Positions 1 to 5,494 of a DNA stretch of 13,153 nucleotides are shown piece by piece. Each line of letters opens with the position of its first letter. Within the stretch, counting starts at the first letter, position 1. Source of the DNA: Phenylobacterium sp. (GTDB taxonomy: Bacteria; Pseudomonadota; Alphaproteobacteria; Caulobacterales; Caulobacteraceae); contig JAQGIX010000306.1 in the NCBI GenBank assembly GCA_028290925.1, positions 1 to 13,153 on the forward strand, given 5' to 3'. The notes beneath the pieces were generated by a model, which saw only the letters and a program-made list of their open reading frames with translations, searched no databases and was not told where the DNA came from. The position numbers and the translations under genes are program-made.

Positions 1-114
1 GGCGTCCGCCAGGTCAACGCCTTCATCGAGGACCGCATCCGCGAGCGGCCGACCGAGTGGTTCTGGATCCACAAGCGCTGGCCGAACGAGCTGTACAGGA
101 AGCCAAAAAAATAA
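1..114 (+). CDS. LpxL/HtrB-like lipid A acyltransferase, C-terminal end (partial)
   Basis: The frame is open from the window edge to a TAA at 112-114 and gives 37 residues. The tail has Arg-Pro-x-x-Trp-Phe-Trp-Ile-His-Lys-Arg-Trp-Pro, which is the usual C-terminal signature of the LpxL/HtrB/MsbB acyltransferases that add a secondary acyl chain to lipid A at the inner membrane. The catalytic HX4D region lies outside the window, so the assignment rests on this tail alone. The gene ends one base before a palindromic repeat and converges on the DUF2093 gene. Another member of the lysophospholipid acyltransferase superfamily is possible. Confidence 0.6.
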   Translation, partial: GVRQVNAFIEDRIRERPTEWFWIHKRWPNELYRKPKK

Positions 115-115
115 C

Positions 116-217
116 CGTCATCCTGCGGTCGCACGGCAGCGCGATCCGGGGGACCCAAGCGGCCCGGCCACGCTCGTAAGCTCAGCCTGGGTCCCGCGGA
201 CAAGCCGCGGGATGACG
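116..217. repeat. Composite palindromic intergenic repeat (copy A)
   Basis: The outer ends are a perfect inverted pair, CGTCATCC at 116-123 and GGATGACG at 210-217. An inner pair, GGACCCA at 151-157 and TGGGTCC at 188-194, is also perfect. The right arm carries its own hairpin, CCCGCGG-ACAAG-CCGCGGG. It fills the whole space between two convergent genes: it starts one base after the acyltransferase stop and abuts the DUF2093 stop at 218. The same family recurs at 6441-6589 and as single arms at 1971-2006 and 2338-2379. It could serve as a bidirectional transcript end. Confidence 0.8.
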
Positions 218-439
218 CTATGAGGCTTGCGTTTCCTGCCAGCGCTGCAGCGCCTCGGCGGGGCCGGCGTAGGCCTCCTGCAGGGGCGCGATCCAGTAGC
301 GCAGATGTTCGAGCGGGATCTTCACCCCGCTCACCGCGCACAGCACGTAGCGGCCGGGCTTAAGCACGGCGAACTCGCCGTCGCCGTAGTGCAGGGTGGC
401 GAGGTCCTGGCTGGTGAAGTCGCGGTCGTGGGCGTTCAT
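218..439 (-). CDS. DUF2093 family protein
   Basis: This 73-residue protein matches the small alphaproteobacterial DUF2093 family by its core Leu-x-Tyr-x-Asp-Gly-Glu-Phe, Lys-Pro-Gly, Val-x-Cys-Ala-Val-Ser-Gly, Ile-Pro-Leu, Leu-Arg-Tyr-Trp and Gln-Glu-Ala-Tyr-Ala. The function is unknown. The Cys plus compact beta-rich pattern could suggest a small metal-binding fold, but this is inference. The start lies 28 bases downstream of the xseA stop on the same strand, so the two are probably cotranscribed. The stop abuts repeat copy A directly. The full length is typical of the family. Confidence 0.85.
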   Translation of the reverse strand: MNAHDRDFTSQDLATLHYGDGEFAVLKPGRYVLCAVSGVKIPLEHLRYWIAPLQEAYAGPAEALQRWQETQAS

Positions 440-467
440 GGCCGCCTATCTAAGCCCGGATGCGCGC

Positions 468-1922
468 TCAGAACAGCTCCCCCTGCGGGGAGGTTGCCGA
501 CTTCTTCGATCTCGCGGGCTTCGGGACCGGCGCCGCGACCGGATCGGCGGTTTCGCCGTCCACCACGGCGTTGCGCGTGACCTTGTCGCCGAAGGTCATG
601 GCGACGGTCTCGCCGGAGACCAGCTCGGCCCCCGCGCGGACCAGGGAGCCGTCCGCCCGGGCGACGCGGGCGAAGCCGCGCTGCAGCGGCCGGTCGGGGT
701 CGACGCTCAGGTAGAGCTTGGCGAGCGAGGTGAGCCGTTCGGCGGCGCGCTCCACGCCGCGACGAACCGCGGGCTGCATCCGCACCGCCACCGCGTCCAG
801 CCGCTGGCGCTGCACCGCCTGCGGCCGTTGCAGCAGCAGCGGCGACAGCCGCGAGGCCACCCGCACCAGGTCGCGCTCGTGCGCCGCGGCGTTCTTGGCC
901 AGCGCTGCACCCAGCCGGCCGGAGACGATGTCGAACCGCTGCTCGGCCAGACGCACCAGATCGGGCACGCGCTGCAGCGCCCGCTCGGCATGGATCACCC
1001 GCGCGCGGCGCTCCTCGACCACGCGGCCGCCGCAGCGGTGCATGCGGCTGCCGAAGTCGCTGACCAGCGCCTTCAGCTCGGCCAGCACCGGGGTCGCCAT
1101 CTCGGCCGCCGCCGTGGGGGTTGGGGCTCTTCGGTCTGAAACGAAGTCGATCAGGGTGGTGTCGGTCTCGTGGCCGACGGCGCTGATCAGCGGGATCGAA
1201 CACTCCACGACGGCGCGGGCCAGGGCCTCGTCGTTGAACGGCCAGAGGTCCTCCACCGAGCCGCCGCCGCGCGCCACGATCAGCACGTCGGGGCGCGGGA
1301 CCGCGCCGGTCGGGCTCAGCGCGCAGAAGCCGCGGATGGCGGCCGCCACCTGGGCCGCGGCCTGGTCGCCCTGCACCACCACCGGCCAGACCACCACCCG
1401 GCACGGCCAGCGGTCGCGGATGCGGTGCAGGATGTCGCGGATCACCGCGCCGGTGGGGCTGGTGATCACCCCCACCACGCCGGGCATGGCGGGCAGCGGC
1501 TGCTTGCGCTCGGGCGCGAACAGGCCCTCGGCGGCGAGCTTGGCCTTCAGCCGCTCCAGCTGGGCCAGCAGCGCGCCCACGCCGGCCGCTTCCATGGTCT
1601 CGATGACGATCTGGTAGCGGGAGCCGGCCGGATAGGCGGTGATCTTGCCGGTGACGATCACCTCGAGCCCCTGCTCGGGGCGGATGGACAGGCCGCGCAC
1701 CTGGCCCTTCCAGACCACCCCGTCGATCGCCGCCCGCTCGTCCTTCAGCGTCAGGTAGACGTGGCCGTTGGCGTGGTTGGTGACCTTGGAGATCTCGCCG
1801 CGCAGCCGGACGAAGCCATAGGCGTCCTCCAGCGTCCGCTTCAGCGCGAAGGCCAGCTCCGAGACGGAATAGGGCTTGGCGTTGCCGTCCTCGGCGGGAG
1901 ACTCGGGGGCGAGGTCAGTCAT
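468..1922 (-). CDS. xseA: Exodeoxyribonuclease VII large subunit
   Basis: XseA is the catalytic large subunit of ExoVII, which with several XseB subunits degrades single-stranded DNA to oligonucleotides in repair. The 484-residue product has an N-terminal OB fold (about 17-110, with Gly-Glu-Ile-Ser at 42-45 and Leu-Lys-Asp-Glu at 59-62). The catalytic part has Val-Ile-Thr-Ser-Pro-Thr-Gly-Ala-Val-Ile-Arg-Asp near 152-163, RGGGSVEDLWPFN from 218, GHETD at 250-254 and RAPTPTAAAE at 265-274. A long Arg/Ala-rich helical segment and a short Lys/Ser tail follow. I chose the ATG at 1922; an ATG further upstream at 2006 would add 28 residues encoded inside a repeat arm. xseB is not in the window. DUF2093 follows downstream. 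A GANTC site lies 28 bases upstream of the start. Confidence 0.97.
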   Translation of the reverse strand: MTDLAPESPAEDGNAKPYSVSELAFALKRTLEDAYGFVRLRGEISKVTNHANGHVYLTLKDERAAIDGVVWKGQVRGLSIRPEQGLEVIVTGKITAYPAGSRYQIVIETMEAAGVGALLAQLERLKAKLAAEGLFAPERKQPLPAMPGVVGVITSPTGAVIRDILHRIRDRWPCRVVVWPVVVQGDQAAAQVAAAIRGFCALSPTGAVPRPDVLIVARGGGSVEDLWPFNDEALARAVVECSIPLISAVGHETDTTLIDFVSDRRAPTPTAAAEMATPVLAELKALVSDFGSRMHRCGGRVVEERRARVIHAERALQRVPDLVRLAEQRFDIVSGRLGAALAKNAAAHERDLVRVASRLSPLLLQRPQAVQRQRLDAVAVRMQPAVRRGVERAAERLTSLAKLYLSVDPDRPLQRGFARVARADGSLVRAGAELVSGETVAMTFGDKVTRNAVVDGETADPVAAPVPKPARSKKSATSPQGELF

Positions 1923-1970
1923 CGTGTGCAAAGTAGTCGGCGGCGGCCGGAATCCCAACGCCTGCGATTG

Positions 1971-2006
1971 CCCCGAAAGCGCGGCACGCGCTTGTCCGGG
2001 ACCCAT
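1971..2006. repeat. Single repeat arm left of the GIY-YIG gene (arm B)
   Basis: Read on the minus strand this carries the family core ATGGGTCCCGGACAAGC, followed by a hairpin whose plus-strand form is AAGCGCG-GCA-CGCGCTT (1977-1993). It is an inverted partner of arm C at 2338-2379. The stem sequence differs from those in arm C and copy D but pairing is kept, which points to structure rather than sequence being conserved. The outer terminus is degenerate. Confidence 0.7.
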
Positions 2007-2025
2007 TAGCGCGGGCCGTCTCAGG

Positions 2026-3090
2026 ATGACCTACTGGGTCTACATCCTCGCAAGTCGCCGGCACGGTACGCTGTATGTCGGCATCGCTAACAGCCTCGAG
2101 CGCCGCGTCGCCCAGCACAAGGCGAAGGCATTCTCCGGCTTCACGGCCAAGTACGGCGTTGATCGCCTGGTCTGGTTCATGGGCTTCGGTGAGGTGACCC
2201 ACGCGATCGCTTCCGAAGAGCGGCTGAAGCGCTGGCGTCGCGACTGGAAGGTCAATCTGATCGAGAGCGACAATCCGCACTGGCACGATCTCTATATCGA
2301 GATGATGGCCGTGCCCTCTTCGGTGGGCGCGGTGTCGATGGGTCCCGGACAGCCGCTGGCGCGGCTTCCGGGAGGACACTCAAGGGAAAATGGGAAAGGG
2401 CGCGCCGGGCTTCGGTGCGGCGATCCGCTCCGGGGCCCAGCACGCCCCCATCCCCAACGGATCTATGTGGCCCGGCCTATCGAGCGATCAGATGTATCGA
2501 CGCAGCGACCGGGCGAGTTCGGCGGCGCCGCCCTTCTTCTTGGACTGCGCCGGCTGGTAGGCGACCTGGGCGTGCTCGTGGCAGTACGGGCCGTCGTCCG
2601 AGCGCCGGCCGCAGAAGGTGAAATTGTCCAGCGAGGGGTCGCCGATCGGCCACTTGCACATGTGGGCTGCCAGCGTCAGCACCGTGGCGGTGCCGGGGGC
2701 CTCGTCCACGTAGCGGATCGGGGTCGGCTGGGCGACCATCGAGCCGGACTCGACCAGTCGGCGCGGCGCCGACGGAGCGGCCGCCGGGCGGGCCGGGCGC
2801 GGCGCCTTGAACACCGTGCGGGCCGGCTTGGAAGGGGTGGCGCGGCCCGACAGGCCGAGCCGGTGCACTTTGCCGATCACCGCGTTGCGGGTGACGCCGC
2901 CCAATTGCTTGGCGATCTGGCTGGCCGAGAGGCCATCCTGCCAGAGCTTCTTGAGGAGTTCGACCCGCTCTTCCGTCCAGCCCATGCTCGCCTCCCAGCG
3001 GTTGATCCCGACCGCCCCCGCGGTGGTCCCGGATTCAACATCTTGTGGCGCCCAGCTCTCTCAGCGCCCACCAACCACCATCAGTGGTAA
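2026..3090 (+). CDS. Small GIY-YIG nuclease-like protein; frame has no stop at the usual place
   Basis: The first 90 or so residues are a full GIY-YIG domain of the small stand-alone (YhbQ/COG2827-like) kind: Val-Tyr-Ile-Leu at 5-8, Gly-Thr-Leu-Tyr-Val-Gly at 14-19, Arg-Arg at 26-27, then Glu-Glu-Arg-Leu-Lys-Arg-Trp and Asn-Pro-x-Trp-x-Asp-Leu-Tyr. Known relatives are about 85-110 residues, but this frame stays open to TAA at 3088-3090 and crosses all of gcrA antisense, so only about 2026-2376 is likely to be native. The start ATG lies in GGATGAC, the motif that ends this window's repeats; an AGG overlaps it and no spaced Shine-Dalgarno is evident. At 2374-2376 a GGA stands where an intact repeat end (GGATGACAC) would give TGA. 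It lies between inverted repeat arms. It may be a decaying gene; activity is not shown. Confidence 0.6.
   Translation: MTYWVYILASRRHGTLYVGIANSLERRVAQHKAKAFSGFTAKYGVDRLVWFMGFGEVTHAIASEERLKRWRRDWKVNLIESDNPHWHDLYIEMMAVPSSVGAVSMGPGQPLARLPGGHSRENGKGRAGLRCGDPLRGPARPHPQRIYVARPIERSDVSTQRPGEFGGAALLLGLRRLVGDLGVLVAVRAVVRAPAAEGEIVQRGVADRPLAHVGCQRQHRGGAGGLVHVADRGRLGDHRAGLDQSARRRRSGRRAGRARRLEHRAGRLGRGGAARQAEPVHFADHRVAGDAAQLLGDLAGREAILPELLEEFDPLFRPAHARLPAVDPDRPRGGPGFNILWRPALSAPTNHHQW
2338..2379. repeat. Single repeat arm right of the GIY-YIG gene (arm C)
   Basis: This segment aligns base for base with the right arm of copy D (6546-6589), with two single-base deletions and two substitutions. It keeps the core GGGTCCCGGACA and a hairpin AGCCGC-TGGC-GCGGCT (2351-2366). 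Its end reads GGAGGACAC instead of GGATGACAC. It is in inverted orientation to arm B, so the pair brackets the GIY-YIG gene as the two halves bracket the short core of copy D. Confidence 0.75.
2488..2985 (-). CDS. gcrA: Cell-cycle regulator GcrA
   Basis: GcrA is the Caulobacterales S-phase regulator; in Caulobacter it binds the housekeeping sigma factor and acts at promoters with CcrM-methylated GANTC sites. The 165-residue product opens with Met-Gly-Trp-Thr-Glu-Glu-Arg-Val-Glu-Leu-Leu-Lys-Lys-Leu-Trp and a helix-turn-helix at about 5-45 (TRNAVIGKVHRLGLSGR from 32). A Pro/Ala/Arg-rich linker covers 50-100. The sigma-interacting C-terminal part has Met-Cys-Lys-Trp-Pro-Ile-Gly-Asp-Pro at 109-117, Phe-Cys-Gly at 124-126 and Tyr-Cys-x-x-His at 134-138, a possible metal-binding set. 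Length is close to the Caulobacter protein (173). GGGAGG lies 5 bases before the ATG. It diverges from the permease gene; a GANTC and a CtrA-like box lie upstream. Confidence 0.96.
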   Translation of the reverse strand: MGWTEERVELLKKLWQDGLSASQIAKQLGGVTRNAVIGKVHRLGLSGRATPSKPARTVFKAPRPARPAAAPSAPRRLVESGSMVAQPTPIRYVDEAPGTATVLTLAAHMCKWPIGDPSLDNFTFCGRRSDDGPYCHEHAQVAYQPAQSKKKGGAAELARSLRRYI

Positions 3091-3135
3091 ACAACTCCTT
3101 AAGGACCACAATAGGCGCCCTGCCTTTCGTCCACA
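3032..3135. promoter_or_regulatory. Probable gcrA/permease control region with GANTC, CtrA-like and DnaA-like sites
   Basis: Three candidate cell-cycle sites lie between gcrA and the divergent permease. GATTC at 3032-3036 is a CcrM site 47 bases upstream of gcrA. TAAA-N7-TTAA at 3088-3102 matches the CtrA consensus TTAA-N7-TTAA at 7 of 8 positions. TCGTCCACA at 3127-3135 matches the DnaA box TTATCCACA at 7 of 9. In Caulobacter, DnaA activates and CtrA represses gcrA, which fits. I could not place a convincing -10/-35 pair, and binding is inferred from pattern only. Confidence 0.5.
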
Positions 3136-3203
3136 GGAACTAGATGTTGCGTCATCCCACCGCACTCTTGCGGCCGGGGCGCGGGCGGCGCACATGGGAG
3201 GCC

Positions 3204-4025
3204 ATGAAGGACATGGTCGCCGCTGACGAAGTCGTCTTGCCGCCGCAGCCGCGGGTTTACCACGGGGTCAACTGGGAGGGCCTGAAGACCCTCTACCTGC
3301 GCGAGGTGCGGCGCTTCTGGAAGGTCGGGATGCAGACCCTCGCCGCCCCGGTGGTGACGGCGCTGCTCTACATGCTGGTGTTCGTGGTGGCGGTGGGCGG
3401 CGGCCGGGCGGTGAACGGCGTGGCCTACGGCGCCTTCGTGGCGCCCGGACTGGTGATGATGCAGATCCTGTCCAACGCCTTCGCCAATTCCTCCTCGTCG
3501 CTGCTGCAGGCCAAGTTCAACGGGCTGATGGGCGACTTCATGACGCCGCCGCTGACTCCGCTGGAGCATCTGGTCGGCTTCGGCCTGGGGGCTGCGACCC
3601 GCGGGATCGTGGTGGGCGGAGTGGCGGCGATCGCCGTCCTGCCGTTCGCCCACCTGCCGATGGCGGCGCCCTGGGCGGTGGCCTTCTTCGGCCTGGGCGC
3701 GGCCCTGATCATGGGCTTCATCGGCATCATGGCCGGCCTGTGGAGCGAGAAGTTCGACCACATCGCGGCGGTCACCAACTTCATCATCATGCCGATGACG
3801 TTCCTCTCGGGGACCTTCTACATGATCGACCGCCTGCCCGAGCCGTTCCGCTCCTTCAGCCGCTACAATCCGATGTTCTATCTGATCGACGGCTTCCGCT
3901 ACGGCTTCATCGGCCGCGCCGAGAGCTCGCTCGGCGTGGGCGTGGCCATGACGCTCGGCCTGACCCTGATCACCGGCCTGATCTGCTACCGGATGTTCGC
4001 GACGGGCTACAAGATCAAGACCTGA
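3204..4025 (+). CDS. ABC-2 type transporter permease (YadH-like)
   Basis: This is a multi-spanning inner-membrane permease of the ABC-2 family, 273 residues from the ATG at 3204. A short cytoplasmic N-terminus with Gly-Leu-x-Thr-Leu-Tyr-Leu-Arg-Glu-Val-Arg-Arg-Phe leads into about six hydrophobic segments. Family marks include Phe-Val-Ala-Pro-Gly-Leu-Val-Met-Met, Asn-Ala-Phe-Ala-Asn-Ser-Ser-Ser-Ser, the Leu-Ser-Gly-Thr-Phe-Tyr-Met-Ile segment, and Arg-Tyr-Asn-Pro-Met-Phe-Tyr-Leu-Ile-Asp-Gly-Phe-Arg-Tyr-Gly near the end. An ATG at 3144, in frame and preceded by AGGA at 5 bases, would add 20 Arg-rich residues; I prefer 3204 because relatives start close to the Leu-Pro-Pro-Gln-Pro-Arg segment. 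No partner ATPase gene lies in the window, so the substrate is unknown. Confidence 0.88.
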   Translation: MKDMVAADEVVLPPQPRVYHGVNWEGLKTLYLREVRRFWKVGMQTLAAPVVTALLYMLVFVVAVGGGRAVNGVAYGAFVAPGLVMMQILSNAFANSSSSLLQAKFNGLMGDFMTPPLTPLEHLVGFGLGAATRGIVVGGVAAIAVLPFAHLPMAAPWAVAFFGLGAALIMGFIGIMAGLWSEKFDHIAAVTNFIIMPMTFLSGTFYMIDRLPEPFRSFSRYNPMFYLIDGFRYGFIGRAESSLGVGVAMTLGLTLITGLICYRMFATGYKIKT

Positions 4026-4030
4026 GCTCC

Positions 4031-4053
4031 ACCTCCCCCATTCATGGGGAGGT
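4031..4053 (+). terminator. Hairpin after the permease gene
   Basis: ACCTCCCC at 4031-4038 pairs perfectly with GGGGAGGT at 4046-4053 around a 7-base loop, starting six bases after the permease stop. There is no T run, so it may be a weak or Rho-assisted terminator or an mRNA-stabilising end rather than a classical intrinsic terminator. Confidence 0.5.
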
Positions 4054-4097
4054 AGATTGACATCCCCCCGTTCGAAGCCGAAAAGGCCAAGCCTTCC

Positions 4098-4126
4098 AGT
4101 CCCCGTTGCTTCAGGCGGCGGGGACT
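4098..4126 (+). promoter_or_regulatory. Leader hairpin upstream of argD
   Basis: AGTCCCCG at 4098-4105 pairs perfectly with CGGGGACT at 4119-4126. Two G-U and two G-C pairs extend the stem to 12 bp and leave a 5-base loop. It ends 9 bases before the Shine-Dalgarno GGAGGG (4136-4141) of argD. A smaller hairpin, AAGGC-CAA-GCCTT, lies at 4083-4095. The position suggests control of argD expression; it matches no riboswitch that I recognise. Confidence 0.4.
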
Positions 4127-4149
4127 TCGCATTCTGGAGGGCTCTTCCG

Positions 4150-5385
4150 GTGACCGAGAAGACCGCGCAGCAAGCCGCCGCGCCCGTTCCCAGCGACCAC
4201 ATCATGGGCGTCTATCAGCGCGCCCCGCTGGCGTTCGAGCGAGGCGAGGGCGCGCGCCTCTACACCACCGACGGCGAGGCCTACCTCGACTGCATGGCCG
4301 GGATCGCGGTGAACGCACTCGGGCACGCCAACCCCAAGCTCGTGCAGGCCTTGAAGGACCAGGCGGAGAAGCTCTGGCACACCTCCAACATCTTCACGAT
4401 CCCGGGCCAGGAAAAGCTCGCGACCATGCTCACCGAGGCGACCTTCGCCGACGTCGTGTTCTTCGGCAATTCCGGCGCCGAGGCCATCGAGTGCGCCATC
4501 AAGACGGCTCGCAAGCACCATTGGGCCAACGGCAATCCTGAGCGCATCGACATCATCGGCTTCGAGGGCTCCTTCCACGGCCGGACGCTGGCGGCGGTGA
4601 ACGCCTCGGGCAACGCCAGCTATCTGGAGGGCTTCGGCCCGAAGATGCCGGGCTTCATCCAGCTGCCGTTCGACGACCTCGAGGCCATCAAGGCCGCGGT
4701 CGGCGACACCACCGCGGCCATCATCCTGGAGCCCGTGCAGGGCGAGGGCGGCGCGCGGGCCTGGACCGACGCCACGCTGCGCGCCATCCGCCAGCTCTGC
4801 GACGAGACCGGCACCCTGCTGATCTACGATGAGATCCAGTGCGGCCTGGGCCGCACTGGCCGCCTCTTCGCCTACGAGTGGCTGGACGGCGCCGCCGACC
4901 CGGACATCATGGCGGTCGCCAAGGCTCTGGGCGGCGGCTTCCCGGTGGGCGCGTGCCTGGCCACCGCGCGCGCCGCCAACGGCATGACCCCCGGCTCGCA
5001 CGGCTCGACCTACGGCGGCAATCCGCTGGCCATGGCCGTGGGCATCGCCGCGGTGCAGGAGCTGACGAAACCGGAGCTGCTGGCGCACGTCCGCGAGGTG
5101 GCGGGCTACTTCAACCAGCAGTTCACGGGGCTGAAGGACCGCTTTCCGGACGTCGTCGTCGACATCCGCGGCAAGGGTCTGTTGATTGGCGTCCAGCTCG
5201 CGACGCCGAACCGCGAGTTCATGCAGCACGCCCGCGACGAGCACCTGCTGATCGCCGGCGGCGGCGAGAACTGCGTGCGCCTGCTGCCGCCGCTCAACCT
5301 CACCCTGGACGAGGCGCGTGAGGCGATCGAGAAGTTCGAGCGGGCCTGCGAGACCGCGAGAGACCGCGCAAAGGCGGCCGCATAA
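4150..5385 (+). CDS. argD: Acetylornithine aminotransferase
   Basis: ArgD transfers an amino group from glutamate to N-acetylglutamate semialdehyde in arginine synthesis, and often also acts in lysine synthesis; it is a cytoplasmic class III PLP aminotransferase. The 411-residue product shows Gly-Asn-Ser-Gly-Ala-Glu-Ala at 106-112 (phosphate binding), Asp-Glu-Ile-Gln-Cys-Gly-Leu-Gly-Arg-Thr-Gly from 227, and the PLP lysine K258 in Ala-Lys-Ala-Leu-Gly-Gly-Gly-Phe-Pro. The start is the GTG at 4150, with GGAGGG 8 bases upstream; the TTG at 4057 in the same frame would put a hairpin inside the coding region and add 31 unlikely residues. argF follows 109 bases later, separated by a large inverted repeat. 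Sequence alone cannot exclude a dual ArgD/succinyl-DAP role. Confidence 0.95.
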   Translation: MTEKTAQQAAAPVPSDHIMGVYQRAPLAFERGEGARLYTTDGEAYLDCMAGIAVNALGHANPKLVQALKDQAEKLWHTSNIFTIPGQEKLATMLTEATFADVVFFGNSGAEAIECAIKTARKHHWANGNPERIDIIGFEGSFHGRTLAAVNASGNASYLEGFGPKMPGFIQLPFDDLEAIKAAVGDTTAAIILEPVQGEGGARAWTDATLRAIRQLCDETGTLLIYDEIQCGLGRTGRLFAYEWLDGAADPDIMAVAKALGGGFPVGACLATARAANGMTPGSHGSTYGGNPLAMAVGIAAVQELTKPELLAHVREVAGYFNQQFTGLKDRFPDVVVDIRGKGLLIGVQLATPNREFMQHARDEHLLIAGGGENCVRLLPPLNLTLDEAREAIEKFERACETARDRAKAAA

Positions 5386-5390
5386 TCAAA

Positions 5391-5480
5391 CCGCTCATCC
5401 CGGCGAAGGCCGGGAGCCAGATCCAAGAACTCCAAGCTCTCAGGCTGAACCTGAGCCCCGGCCTTCGCCGGGGTGAGCGG
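5391..5480. repeat. Large inverted repeat between argD and argF
   Basis: The bases 5391-5414 pair with 5457-5480 over 24 positions with a single G-T wobble; the heart of each arm is CCCGGCGAAGGCCGGG or its complement. The loop is about 42 bases. The core differs from the GGGTCCC family, so I treat it as a separate repeat. It lies in the argD-argF gap and could reduce readthrough or protect the upstream mRNA. Confidence 0.75.
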
Positions 5481-5494
5481 AGTTGGGGAACCGA

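Noticed and set aside
116..217. CRISPR array or insertion sequence
   Set aside because: The repeats are single palindromic units without regular spacers, and no transposase or cas gene is in the window.
436..1404. 322-residue minus-strand frame inside xseA
   Set aside because: It is the xseA strand in another frame with Gly/Arg-rich composition; xseA itself is certain.
1923..2006. Upstream start for xseA at 2006
   Set aside because: The 28 added residues come from repeat arm B and intergenic DNA and are not part of the XseA domain.
3127..3135. DnaA-like box as sign of a replication origin
   Set aside because: A single imperfect box with no AT-rich unwinding region or cluster; promoter regulation is the better reading.
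3099..4205. 368-residue minus-strand frame opposite the permease
   Set aside because: His/Gln/Arg-rich composition and no motifs; the other strand encodes a clear membrane permease.
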